Positions 6,144-14,323 of a stretch of 17,918 bases of DNA are shown piece after piece. How positions within the stretch are numbered: the first letter of the stretch is position 1; each line of letters opens with the position of its first letter. The stretch is from Pseudomonadota bacterium (GTDB lineage: Bacteria > Pseudomonadota > Alphaproteobacteria > Rhizobiales > Hyphomicrobiaceae). Where the stretch lies: NCBI GenBank assembly GCA_003242645.1, contig QGVC01000028.1, positions 1 to 17,918 of the forward strand. The letters run 5' to 3'. The position numbers and the translations under genes were made by a program. Under the pieces are notes generated by a model. It saw only the letters and a list, made by a program, of their open reading frames with translations, ran no database searches and had not been told where the DNA came from.

Positions 6144-9100
6144 TTAGACGATCGCCACTGTCGGTATGCCCCTGCCCCAGACGCTGCTTAACTGGCAAAC
6201 GCGTACGACAATGGCGGCTGGCAGCTCGCCGAAATCGGCTATTAGATCAGCTTTCGAATAGGTAACGGTAGGTTCCGTAGCGACCAGCGTCCGCTTGACC
6301 GTTTCGCCATCGAGGATGTCCACCTCGTAGCGTTCCGTATCCTCCCCAAGAGGGACTTCGTTGACCTCCCAGCTATCGCCACCGATCCGGGTCCTGCGAA
6401 TCCAGGAAAGGACTAGATCGCCTGTTTCCAATCTCCGTCCACGGACGTGAACGGGACTGAGCGGACGCAGCCCGACGCCGCGGAACGCGTGTTGCGCCTC
6501 GACGTAGGCTGGGTGACCGATGTCCCGTTCCGCAGGACCGAAACGCCAATTGAATGCCAATCCAATATCACTTGGCGCCATATCAACTCGCGCGAGAGCC
6601 TCAGTGACGAGCACGAATGGTGCGCCAGGCGGCACTTCCATATGCATTGCGCCCTCGGTTCCCGCTTGGCCACGCAGCAGGCCCGTCAATTCGTATGTCG
6701 CGGGCGCGATGAGCTTTGCCGATCGAAACTGCAGAACTTCCCAATCGCCGGCAGAATTGCGAACCGCCGCCACATTCGCACCGGCCAGAACCTGTATTTC
6801 CTCCGCCGACTCCAGTTCGCCATAATCGAGCCGAACGCGAATTCGCGTAGCCCAATCATAGCGGCCGACGGGACCTGGTTTCAGTGCATCGAGAATCTCG
6901 CCTGAGACCGCCGGTGCAACCGCAATGGCCTGGAGCGCAAATCCGGTCTCTGTCGGTGAGCGGAATAGCGCAATTGCACCCGGCCAAGGAAATTGGGTAG
7001 CTGCGAAATATCCTGCGTGTTCCGGCTCGTCACCGCGTAGCAATGGCAAATCGAGAAAATATCCAATTGGCTGGCCCGATGGCGCGGGCGGATTGGTCTT
7101 CTTTTCACGACTGCGGCCCTCGACCAACCCGTAAAGCTCTGGATCGATGCTCAGCGCTTCCATTTCGCGGGCGCCCCGATCGCCAATTCCGGTGACGCGA
7201 AACAATCGAGAGCGCCCCTTGTCCGAAATCAGAATAATATCTGACGGCTCAATAGCGAGCCGGCTTGGTGGCAGCAGGAACGACGCGCGCTCGCGCGCAG
7301 CCCATGCTTCAAAAAGCCAGGAATCCGCAATGGCCGCTGCTTGCTCGTCTTGCAGAACGAGCGCCAGGTCAGCCGTGCTGACGCGTGCGCTTGCACCGGA
7401 GAGACGCCGTGCTTCGACCACGGCCTGCCGGTAGTCATTGCTGGCGGAAAGGTAGGTGATTTTCGCGGAGCCAGGCAGCTCTGTCTCCTGAGCACGTGTC
7501 AGCCGCAGAAGTCCGCTTTCCCGCCGTTCTTCGACCAGGTCGTCCGCCGACACCTCAATTGCAGGCGCGGCTGCGCCCCGCGGCCGGAACACGATCTTGT
7601 CGCCACTTTCAACGGCATCGAAGAAGAATGCGAGCTCCAGCGGCTGGATCGCCTCACGCGGCGACATCACCCGATCGATTGTGTATCCGGGGAGTATCCC
7701 CTTGAGAGCGCTCGTGTCGTAGTGCGCAAATCCTGCATCGTCGAGCAGACGCGCCAGAAGGTCACTGATGGGTGCGCTGGCGACGCGCCCATTGATCCAA
7801 TGCCCCCGGTGCCAGTTGACGCTATCTCCCCACGTGTGCGTATCGGAAGGAAAGGCCGGGAAGGGACGGGCATCCCAGGCGTAAACATGGATCCGGGCGG
7901 GATCGACCATTCTCCCCCCATACACTGACGAGATAGGATTGAGGTCCGGATTTGCGCCCGGATGGTCAGGATCGAATGCTTCGATCAACGCCTGCAAGTA
8001 TCGGCGCTGGATGAAGTCATCGCGCTGGCCATTGGAAAAATACGGCAGCGCCGTCTCGAAGCTCTTTGGATCAACGAAAACATTCGGCTGGTTGGCGCCT
8101 TTGTCTATGGCTGGGCAGCCAATCTCCATGAACCAAACAGGCTTCGACTCTGGAACCCACTCGGTCGGCGTCGACTGTTCGACTCCGCCGGGCCTATTGT
8201 AGTGCCGATTACGCCACCAGGATTTCAGGTCCTTAAAGCGAAAAACCCACGGTTTGCCCTGGCCGTCGGTAATTGGTGTGCGAATCTGGCTCGCGCGGTC
8301 GCTAGCGGTTGCGTAGTACCAGTCGTAACCCTCACCGCCGGCGATATTCGACTTCAAATAATTGAGATCGTAAATCGAAGTCACACCGGCGGCAGCATCG
8401 GCATGGTCGTTTCCGTCGCGCCAATCGCTTAGAGGCCAATAGAGGTCAATGCCAATGGCATCGATCCCAGGTGAGGCCCATAGTGGGTCGAGATGAAAAT
8501 AAATGTCGCCGGAGCCATCCTGCGGATGATGACCGAAGTATTCCGACCAATCGGCGGCGTAGGTCACCTTCGTATTCGGTCCCAGAATTGTCTTCACGTC
8601 AGCTGCGAGCTGAATGAGAGCCGCCACGAAAGGATAGGTGTCAGGTGAGCTGCGGACCTGCGTGAGGCCCCGCATTTCAGTTCCAATCACAAATGCATCG
8701 ACGCCTCCTGCCGCTTTTGCCAGAAAGGCATAGTGCAATATGAAACGGCGATAGGACCATTCCGACGGACCCCGATAGATCACGTCGCTGCCGGAAATAG
8801 TGAAATCATTGATTGAAGCGGTCCCGACGAATTTCGAAATTTCGGTTGCGGCAGCAGCGGTCTTGTCTGGACTACCGGACTGACCCGGCGCTAAGCTAAG
8901 TGTAATGCGTCCTCGCCAAGGATAAGCAGGTTGGCCCGGTGCACCACCGTTGTACGGATTGGGAAGCCTATTGTTTGCCGGCACATCCATCAGAATGAAC
9001 GGCGTGAGCGTCACCGAAAGCCCGCGCTCTTTCAGATCGCGAATGGCGGCAATGACGGTGTGATCTGACGGTGTGCCGCCGTAGGCAGGCCTGCCCTCGT

Positions 9101-10103
9101 GCCGGCTGACTAGATACGCCTGCGAGCGGGAGAGACCAGCCACGCGCCACGTCAAAGGTTTGGTTTCCTTATTGCCGATCTCCACCCCCGGACGAATCTG
9201 ACAATGGCTCGCACGTAAGTCTGTTCCGAACCAGCTCGTCACGAGAGAAACGGATTTTGCATTCGGCAATGACGCCTGCAGCTGATCAATCGCGACGGTC
9301 CAGTCGGTGCCGCCTTGGCGCGTATGCACGTTTTCTGAGACTTGCATCCCGCCCGCTTCACGACGGGTGACCTCCTCGCTTGCGTAAACGAATTCGCCGG
9401 TCCCTGGGATGAGGACCACGCCCCGTACCAGTCGATGGAAATCGTCGACTGGCCGAAATACCTCGAACGAAAGCTGCGGTATTCGATTGCCGAAAGGCGC
9501 GAGAGGCATCCTTTCAAAGACGATATAGGCCAAGCCGCGATATGCTGGCGCTTGTCCGGCCCCCTCTCGCGCGCTGATAAGGCTGTCCGGTAACTGATCC
9601 TCACTACCGGTATAGAGCCGCCACGTGACAGTGCTGAGGTCCAGCTCCTGCCCATCTGCCCAGACTCGACCGATCCCCGAAATTTCTCCTTCCGCCAAGC
9701 CGACAGCGAAATTTGCGTAATAACGGTATTCGATCTGCTTGGCAGACCCGCCGCTGCTCCCGCCACCCTTACCCCCGCCAGAGACTTTCGAGGTGACGAC
9801 CTCTTCCTCGAACTCTGTCGCCCAAATGACTTGTCCGCCGACGCGGGCGCACCCATAGACACGTGGAATGGGCGCGCCTTCTGTCGAAGCTGTGACACGC
9901 AAATCGGAAAGGCGTGGGCCGGTGAACGTGCGATTCTGTCCGGATACGCCGAAGAGCGCCTGATCAACAAACGAGCCGGCAAGGGCGCCGATCTGAGAAC
10001 CAATCGTCGCGCCCGCGATAGTGGCGCCGAAAATGCTCAATCCCGACGGCAGCAGCGCGCTTCCGGCGGCAGCGCCCGCTGCAGCAAGAGCAAGAGTGGC
10101 CAT
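6144..10103 (-). CDS. GTA g15: tail hub/fibre protein with TIM-barrel domain
   Basis: At 1319 residues this is the largest gene and matches RcGTA g15 (Rcc01698, the tail-tip megatron). A glycine/alanine-rich hydrophobic N-terminus (about 5-50) is followed by a baseplate-hub region and a glycine stretch (109-119). The GTA TIM-barrel domain spans about 360-750, with glutamates E476 (VIGTEMRGL) and E660 (WFMEIGCP) placed like the acid/base and nucleophile of glycoside hydrolases. After it come a tail-3-like segment (about 780-960) and beta-rich C-terminal modules ending at VAIV. The ATG overlaps the g14 stop as TGATG. It should sit at the tail tip, contact the recipient surface and possibly cut envelope glycans. 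The family is very likely; enzymatic activity is inferred. Confidence 0.92.
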   Translation of the reverse strand: MATLALAAAGAAAGSALLPSGLSIFGATIAGATIGSQIGALAGSFVDQALFGVSGQNRTFTGPRLSDLRVTASTEGAPIPRVYGCARVGGQVIWATEFEEEVVTSKVSGGGKGGGSSGGSAKQIEYRYYANFAVGLAEGEISGIGRVWADGQELDLSTVTWRLYTGSEDQLPDSLISAREGAGQAPAYRGLAYIVFERMPLAPFGNRIPQLSFEVFRPVDDFHRLVRGVVLIPGTGEFVYASEEVTRREAGGMQVSENVHTRQGGTDWTVAIDQLQASLPNAKSVSLVTSWFGTDLRASHCQIRPGVEIGNKETKPLTWRVAGLSRSQAYLVSRHEGRPAYGGTPSDHTVIAAIRDLKERGLSVTLTPFILMDVPANNRLPNPYNGGAPGQPAYPWRGRITLSLAPGQSGSPDKTAAAATEISKFVGTASINDFTISGSDVIYRGPSEWSYRRFILHYAFLAKAAGGVDAFVIGTEMRGLTQVRSSPDTYPFVAALIQLAADVKTILGPNTKVTYAADWSEYFGHHPQDGSGDIYFHLDPLWASPGIDAIGIDLYWPLSDWRDGNDHADAAAGVTSIYDLNYLKSNIAGGEGYDWYYATASDRASQIRTPITDGQGKPWVFRFKDLKSWWRNRHYNRPGGVEQSTPTEWVPESKPVWFMEIGCPAIDKGANQPNVFVDPKSFETALPYFSNGQRDDFIQRRYLQALIEAFDPDHPGANPDLNPISSVYGGRMVDPARIHVYAWDARPFPAFPSDTHTWGDSVNWHRGHWINGRVASAPISDLLARLLDDAGFAHYDTSALKGILPGYTIDRVMSPREAIQPLELAFFFDAVESGDKIVFRPRGAAAPAIEVSADDLVEERRESGLLRLTRAQETELPGSAKITYLSASNDYRQAVVEARRLSGASARVSTADLALVLQDEQAAAIADSWLFEAWAARERASFLLPPSRLAIEPSDIILISDKGRSRLFRVTGIGDRGAREMEALSIDPELYGLVEGRSREKKTNPPAPSGQPIGYFLDLPLLRGDEPEHAGYFAATQFPWPGAIALFRSPTETGFALQAIAVAPAVSGEILDALKPGPVGRYDWATRIRVRLDYGELESAEEIQVLAGANVAAVRNSAGDWEVLQFRSAKLIAPATYELTGLLRGQAGTEGAMHMEVPPGAPFVLVTEALARVDMAPSDIGLAFNWRFGPAERDIGHPAYVEAQHAFRGVGLRPLSPVHVRGRRLETGDLVLSWIRRTRIGGDSWEVNEVPLGEDTERYEVDILDGETVKRTLVATEPTVTYSKADLIADFGELPAAIVVRVCQLSSVWGRGIPTVAIV

Positions 10104-10555
10104 CAGTCAGTGATTCCCGGAAACGAAAACGCAGCGGCAATGCGTCTTTGCCACCAATTGGAAAGTGCGACCTCGGCTACGGGCGCATTCTCCATCGCGT
10201 GAATCATCGTCGTCCGAGTTGCCAGTATACCGACATGCTTTGCCGGCAATGTCGGTCTCAATCGGAAAACCAGAATGTCTCCAGGTTGCGCATCCGCCTT
10301 ATTGATCTCGACGAGGTGGCGCCGCGCTGCTTCCAGTAGGGTCTCGCTGCCGCTCGCTTCGGACCAGTCACGCGTGTAGGCCGGCAGCTCAACGGGCTCG
10401 CGGCCATAAAGCGCGCGCCAAATGCCCCGAATGAGACCCAGGCAATCCGTGCCAACTCCTGCGAGGCTTGCTTGATGACGATACGGCGTGCCAATCCAGG
10501 TCCTAGCCAGACGGACGATCTCTGCCCTTGTCGCGACGCGGGGCCGATCTCCCAT
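10103..10555 (-). CDS. GTA g14: NlpC/P60 tail-tip peptidase
   Basis: This 150-residue protein is of the NlpC/P60 type found as g14 in RcGTA (Rcc01697). The catalytic Cys38 lies in GVGTDCLGLIRG, His107 in AKHVGIL, and a third polar residue may be His119. It probably cleaves peptidoglycan peptides of the recipient cell during DNA entry. The ATG at 10555 overlaps the g13 stop as TGATG; a TTG one codon upstream is possible but unnecessary. It is followed by g15 with the same one-base overlap, so the three tail-tip genes are translationally coupled. Confidence 0.93.
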   Translation of the reverse strand: MGDRPRVATRAEIVRLARTWIGTPYRHQASLAGVGTDCLGLIRGIWRALYGREPVELPAYTRDWSEASGSETLLEAARRHLVEINKADAQPGDILVFRLRPTLPAKHVGILATRTTMIHAMENAPVAEVALSNWWQRRIAAAFSFPGITD

Positions 10556-11421
10556 CAACCCGCCCTCCTGCGCGCGTAAGAGGTTACGAAATCATTGCCG
10601 GGCATATGGGGAAAGCCTCGGAAATTGACGACGTTGTTGAACTTGTCCCGGCACGTCGCGAGCTGCTTGTCGCATCCGGCTTTAACCTCGATTTTCTCTC
10701 CGGGTTGAACGGCCTTTGATGGCTCCTGCCAAAGCTCGATGACTGCTGCACCATTTTGGACACGATGGGATCGAATCTCGATACTCTGGCCGGAGTTCAA
10801 GCCTGATCTGAATGTCATGAGCCCGCGAGAGAACCAGCCGTCGGCATATCCCTCCAGCCCTTCTACCTCGAAGGTGCGGGGCGACCGAATTACTGTAATC
10901 GTTCCAGTGCCGTGATAAGTGCTCGACGTGAGATCGACTTTGCAGCGAGCGTCTCCCAGGTTGGCGTCACAGGTGAATTGATACAGTCGCCCGCTCGGCT
11001 GCTGGAGATAATGCGAAAGTCCTCTGATCTCAGCTCGAAACAAAGCTCCGGACCGGCTGACCTCGCCGAGACTGCCGCAGCGCATCAAGACGCGCTGCTC
11101 GGGATTACGCCAATTGACGCGGAAAATCTCGACTCGCGCATCGTCGTAAAGCCCCGCGGCCAAATCATCTTCTGTCAGGCGATCTGATGTCAGCGCCGCT
11201 TCCACCTCAAGATTGTCAACACCAAGGCCGACACTCTGCCTCATTTCAGTGGGTGTGAACCCCGCCGATGCTTCAAACGTCGTACCATCGAAAGTCAAAT
11301 CGCGGTCGTGATCCGTGAACCCGATTTTCACGCCATCTCGGCGCGTCAATCGCCAGCACCAGCAGAGCGTCGTCGCACCGCTATTCAGGTGTTCCTGCAG
11401 TCCAGGAGGCAACACTTTCAT
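10555..11421 (-). CDS. GTA g13: baseplate hub protein, DUF2163
   Basis: The 288-residue protein matches the DUF2163/TIGR02218 family, the hub component of RcGTA-type tails (Rcc01696). The N-terminal half (1-140) is the beta-rich assembly domain, including IGFTDHDRDL near 33-42. The C-terminal half has four cysteines in pairs, C151/C160 (FTCDANLGDARC) and C250/C257 (GCDKQLATC). This pattern matches the Fe-S-binding C-terminal domain of lambda tail-tip protein L. A metal cluster is therefore likely, by family analogy. The start overlaps the g12 stop as ATGA. It probably joins the distal tail ring (g12) to g15 and positions g14. Confidence 0.92.
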   Translation of the reverse strand: MKVLPPGLQEHLNSGATTLCWCWRLTRRDGVKIGFTDHDRDLTFDGTTFEASAGFTPTEMRQSVGLGVDNLEVEAALTSDRLTEDDLAAGLYDDARVEIFRVNWRNPEQRVLMRCGSLGEVSRSGALFRAEIRGLSHYLQQPSGRLYQFTCDANLGDARCKVDLTSSTYHGTGTITVIRSPRTFEVEGLEGYADGWFSRGLMTFRSGLNSGQSIEIRSHRVQNGAAVIELWQEPSKAVQPGEKIEVKAGCDKQLATCRDKFNNVVNFRGFPHMPGNDFVTSYARRRAG

Positions 11422-12056
11422 AGCCGAATCTCGACAATCGGAATGTTAGGAATGGCGCCGTGCCGAAACCCCTGCAGATTTACCTCCAGCTTATCGGTGT
11501 CGAACCGGACAGGCACATCGAAAGCGAAGCCGGCCGTGATCTGAGCGCCTTGAGGAGGAATGTGACCAGGATTGAAAGTGATTATTCCGGTCGTAGCATC
11601 GGCGCTGAACGCAATTCCCTCGGTTTGAACAACGCCGTCAACGGCTACGAGGACGCTTCCGGCAACCGGCTTCTTGATCTCACGTGTCCATGGTGCATGG
11701 ACACTGCCGTAGGTCTTCACCAGCTGAAACGTTGCCGTTGTGCCATCGCCCTTTCCAATCAGTTGATCAGTTGCTTTGGGCGTTTGCTCCGGCGGGCAAG
11801 ATTTCCAATCCAAATGGTCGCGCCAGCGGAATCCGTAAAGCCGTCCGCGACGCTCTTCGAAGAATGCGATTACTGCGTAAAGATCATCGAGGGACCGTAC
11901 TCCATAGCCCGCATTATAGGTGCGCCGAGAGTCGGCCCAGCGGCTATTACGCTCTTCATGGCCTGATCCGAGCACAACCACGTCCGTGCGCCGCTCAGGC
12001 CCTCCGACCGCGCCTCGCGAAATGGCCGTTGGAAAGCGAACTTCGTGAAAGTTCAT
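11418..12056 (-). CDS. GTA g12: distal tail protein, DUF2460
   Basis: This 212-residue protein belongs to the DUF2460/TIGR02217 family. It has the typical opening FHEVRFPTAISRGAVGGPERRTDVV, the central DLYAVIAFFEERRGRLYGFRWRDHLDWKS block (57-86) and the closing DVPVRFDTDKLEVNL (183-197). In RcGTA the g12 product forms the ring at the distal end of the tail tube. The ATG at 12056 begins directly with the conserved sequence. An 82-nt gap separates it from g11, one of the few loose junctions in the block, and its own ribosome-binding site is poor. It overlaps g13 by 4 nt. Confidence 0.93.
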   Translation of the reverse strand: MNFHEVRFPTAISRGAVGGPERRTDVVVLGSGHEERNSRWADSRRTYNAGYGVRSLDDLYAVIAFFEERRGRLYGFRWRDHLDWKSCPPEQTPKATDQLIGKGDGTTATFQLVKTYGSVHAPWTREIKKPVAGSVLVAVDGVVQTEGIAFSADATTGIITFNPGHIPPQGAQITAGFAFDVPVRFDTDKLEVNLQGFRHGAIPNIPIVEIRL

Positions 12057-12076
12057 CGAACTGAATCGTTGGAAAT

Positions 12077-12116
12077 TTTCGTACAGGGAGCCAAAGGGTT
12101 CGCGGCCAGTACGAAA
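12077..12116. repeat. Inverted repeat in the g11-g12 gap
   Basis: TTTCGTAC (12077-12084) and GTACGAAA (12109-12116) form a perfect 8-bp inverted repeat with a 24-nt spacer, wholly inside the non-coding gap between g11 and g12. No U-tract follows on the minus strand. It could be a leader hairpin controlling g12 translation or an RNA-processing site. It is short enough that chance is possible. Confidence 0.35.
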
Positions 12117-12138
12117 GCAGCCGCTGACGGATCGGCGA

Positions 12139-12720
12139 TTAAAGATTTCTTTGACCCAGAGCTACAGCCCGAGCGATCATGGCGGCAATCTGCGTTTCCG
12201 AGCGCCGAAAACTTTCGGCGTCAGGCGTTGTGACATTGATGGTGACCGAAATTCCCGGAACGCCCTGCGCACGTACGCCGAGCTTTCCATCGGGGCCGCG
12301 CGCGAGCGGCATAATCGCTTCGGGGCCGCGTTCGCCCGCAAGTCCCATCCGTCCATTGGCGAGTGGAAAGGTCACCGGACTTGCAATCACTCCGCCGGAT
12401 GCGAACGGAACAGGCAGGCCATTCTGGATCACGCCTCCGTTGGCGAAGCCCATCGCGCCCGACAACGCTCCAGAGACCAGAGATGCCACACTTTTTTCCA
12501 ATGGGCGGAATGCTGCCTGAAAAGCCATGCGCGACAGGCTTGATGCCACTGAGCGGACGACGTCACTCAGATCGCGGCCCCGCAATGCGATGCCTTGAAA
12601 AGCATTCGTCAGTGTCGTCCCGAATTGGCGACCGATGCGCGCGGCATCTGCGAGCTCCTGCTGGAGCCTTGAAGTATCGGCATCGATTGCGACGGTCCAG
12701 GTTTCGACAGGCTCGACCAT
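12139..12720 (-). CDS. GTA g11: short tail tape measure protein
   Basis: At 193 residues this is a tape measure of the compact GTA type (RcGTA g11 is of similar size), consistent with a short tail. An N-terminal helical region (1-75) contains VETWTVAIDADTSRLQQEL and a RDLSDVVRSVASSLSRMAF motif. Then come glycine-rich hydrophobic segments (80-118) and the conserved GLAGERGPEAIMPLARGPDGKLGV block (127-150). The ATG at 12720 is preferred because homologues start near here and a TAGG lies upstream. A TTG at 12750, overlapping the g10.1 stop as TTGA, would add ten residues and fits the operon's coupling style, so the start is unsettled. Confidence 0.85.
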   Translation of the reverse strand: MVEPVETWTVAIDADTSRLQQELADAARIGRQFGTTLTNAFQGIALRGRDLSDVVRSVASSLSRMAFQAAFRPLEKSVASLVSGALSGAMGFANGGVIQNGLPVPFASGGVIASPVTFPLANGRMGLAGERGPEAIMPLARGPDGKLGVRAQGVPGISVTINVTTPDAESFRRSETQIAAMIARAVALGQRNL

Positions 12721-12746
12721 CGGAAAACCTATGGTGGTCCCAAGAG

Positions 12747-12911
12747 TCAAACGTCAGGATAGGCCTCCATCAAGCGAACTAAATCCTCGCGGGAGGGTCG
12801 CGAGATGGAAGTCCGATCACTGAGGAAAGAAAGCGCCGCCTCGAGCTCTTTCGGGGTCATCGCCCAGAACGCGGCCGGTGACAACCGAAGCACACCGAAG
12901 CCTAGAGCCAT
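12747..12911 (-). CDS. GTA g10.1: small tail assembly chaperone
   Basis: This 54-residue protein, MALGFGVLRLSPAAFWAMTP..., matches the phage tail assembly chaperone family (TIGR02216, Rcc01693-like), with its FWAMTPKEL signature at 15-23. Its ATG overlaps the g10 stop as TAATG. The g10/g10.1 pair occupies the place of lambda G/GT between tail tube and tape measure, where the chaperones coat the tape measure during tail assembly. Unlike lambda, the second gene has its own start and no slippery heptamer is seen at the junction. Confidence 0.9.
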   Translation of the reverse strand: MALGFGVLRLSPAAFWAMTPKELEAALSFLSDRTSISRPSREDLVRLMEAYPDV

Positions 12912-13297
12912 TATTTCATTCCAGGGAAAGGGCCTGACGCGCGCACCTCCTGGCGCGGAGCAGCATTCTCGGACCCTGTGGTATCGGCATTTCCGCCGAA
13001 TGTTGCAGAAAGAAGCCGGGCCACAACATCGATATAGCCGAGCACGCCACCCTCGGCGCGCATAGCCTTGACCTGTTCATCGGTGACGTCATGTCCGGCG
13101 CCCCGTAGCCCAGCGCCGATTATCCGTACAGCGTCTTCCGCTCTCAGCCGCCCTTTTTCGAAACGTTGCGCCAGTGCCAGCATATCCTCGTCACCAAACG
13201 CCGCTTCCAGCTCGGCAAGCGCACCGAGCGTAAGGCAGAGCTTCCAAGTTTTTCCGTCCAGATAGGCTTCAATCTCACCGCGGCGGGCATTAGCCAT
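12911..13297 (-). CDS. GTA g10: tail assembly chaperone, GTA-gp10 family
   Basis: This 128-residue protein has the GTA-gp10 pattern: a gene-start motif RRGEIEAYLDGKTWKLCLTLGALAELEAAFG (about 5-35), then a helical region DLWxx-like LALAQRFEKGRLRAEDAVRIIGAGLRGAG and a variable polar tail. It precedes g10.1 and the tape measure, so a chaperone role is likely. It has the best ribosome-binding site in the block, AGGAGGT, five to six bases before the ATG at 13297. This suggests strong expression relative to the coupled genes. Confidence 0.9.
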   Translation of the reverse strand: MANARRGEIEAYLDGKTWKLCLTLGALAELEAAFGDEDMLALAQRFEKGRLRAEDAVRIIGAGLRGAGHDVTDEQVKAMRAEGGVLGYIDVVARLLSATFGGNADTTGSENAAPRQEVRASGPFPGMK

Positions 13298-13313
13298 TTC
13301 GACCTCCTACTTG

Positions 13314-13727
13314 TTACACCGGTGCAAACGTCAGCTCCCCCGCCGACTCGAGCGCAAGCTCGAAGGAAATTTCGCCATCATGCCTTCCGGTCAGCTCGAA
13401 AGCTGAGATTTGAAACGGCCCTTCGATGATCCCAAAGTCTGGCACGACAATCTGCCAAGACCGGATCTCCCCGTTGAAAAAGATCTCCCGAATGGCTGCG
13501 TCAGAAGCAGCGTCCTTGAAAATCCCGGAACCTGTGACGCGAGCGCTTTTTGCTCCCGCCCCGGCCAGCAACTCACGCCATTGCCCCGCCGATTCCTGGT
13601 GCGTTATGTCAACCGTCTCGGCGTTGAACGCAAGCGTCCGCGATCGCAGCCCGGCAACCGTCTCGAAGCTGCCGAGACCATCGCGATCGATCTTGAGGAG
13701 AAGGTCCTTGCCTTTTTGTGCAGCCAT
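13314..13727 (-). CDS. GTA g9: major tail tube protein (TP901-1 type)
   Basis: This 137-residue protein opens with MAAQKGKDLLLKIDRDGLGSFETVAGLRSRTLAFNAETVDITHQES, the standard start of the TP901-1-like major tail family. It contains the VTGSGIFKDAASDAAIREIF block (60-80) and a beta-rich end. It forms the stacked rings of the tail tube. The ATG at 13727 lies 34 nt after g8 and has only a purine-rich AGAGA as ribosome-binding site. It is followed 16 nt later by g10. Confidence 0.93.
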   Translation of the reverse strand: MAAQKGKDLLLKIDRDGLGSFETVAGLRSRTLAFNAETVDITHQESAGQWRELLAGAGAKSARVTGSGIFKDAASDAAIREIFFNGEIRSWQIVVPDFGIIEGPFQISAFELTGRHDGEISFELALESAGELTFAPV

Positions 13728-13761
13728 TTTTCTATCTCTATTAACAATTTCGTTTGATCCG

Positions 13762-14175
13762 TCAGCTCAGGGGCTCCGTCACGGCCCTCAGGTGCACGGT
13801 GCCAAAAAATCGCTCGCCATCTGATTCCCGGCGTATTTCGGAAAGCTCGTGCCGCAAGTTGATGAGGCGATGTCCTGCGATGGGCAAGTCGCGGTCGTGC
13901 AAGGCAGAGCGAAGCGCATCGATAATGCGATGGACCTCATTACGACCGGCTGCAAGCGACCAAACGTGGAGCGTCAGGGTGTGCTCCTCGGCAACGTCGC
14001 TTCCCGTGCTCCAATCGCGCAAGGACGTCTGTCCAAATGTAACGTACGGATAATTCGGCTTTCGCGGCACGTGGTCGTAAATGCGAGGCTCACCCCCAAG
14101 CGCCGCCAAGACCCCAGCATCAGCGCTCAAAGCTGCGTGGATCGCGGCCTGTAGTGCCTGGCTGGCCGAACGCAT
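13762..14175 (-). CDS. GTA g8: tail terminator, DUF3168
   Basis: This 137-residue protein of the DUF3168 family has SASQALQAAIHAALSADAGVLAALGG at its start and YPYVTFGQTSLRDWS (about 43-57), typical of siphovirus tail terminators that cap the tail and join it to the head. The ATG at 14175 matches the usual N-terminus. A GTG at 14187 would add four residues. Its 5' end overlaps the small gene here called g7.5 by 56 nt in another frame. Confidence 0.9.
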   Translation of the reverse strand: MRSASQALQAAIHAALSADAGVLAALGGEPRIYDHVPRKPNYPYVTFGQTSLRDWSTGSDVAEEHTLTLHVWSLAAGRNEVHRIIDALRSALHDRDLPIAGHRLINLRHELSEIRRESDGERFFGTVHLRAVTEPLS

Positions 14176-14323
14176 TTCTGGTCTCACTCGACTGCATGAT
14201 ACGGTTTCGACTTGTCCCGGCCGTTACGCGCACTGAGGGCCGGCGCCATGCTGCTTGCGAAAAGCGTCTTGCCGCCTGTCCAAGACGGCTTCCCAGGCCC
14301 TTTATTCGGACCGAAATCCTCAT
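14120..14323 (-). CDS. Small basic protein between g7 and g8 (g7.5), unassigned
   Basis: This 67-residue frame begins MRISVRIKGLGSRLGQ and is rich in arginine. Its start is well supported: ATG at 14323 overlaps the g7 stop as ATGA, and GAGGAG lies eight bases upstream, inside the g7 end. It fills what would otherwise be a 144-nt hole in a tightly packed operon and overlaps the g8 start by 56 nt. In HK97-like phages the gene at this position encodes gp10, whose family often starts with a similar V-x-I-KGL motif but is about twice as long. It may be a shortened relic or a new small head-tail component. No function can be assigned, and the later part may not be conserved. Confidence 0.5.
   Translation of the reverse strand: MRISVRIKGLGSRLGQAARRFSQAAWRRPSVRVTAGTSRNRIMQSSETRNAFGQPGTTGRDPRSFER

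Noticed and set aside
6447..6905. 152-residue plus-strand frame and similar ones opposite g15
   Set aside because: They lie entirely within the g15 coding region and show no recognisable domain or ribosome-binding site.
12905..12920. Programmed frameshift joining g10 and g10.1 as in lambda G/GT
   Set aside because: No slippery heptamer is present at the junction, and g10.1 has its own ATG in a TAATG overlap.
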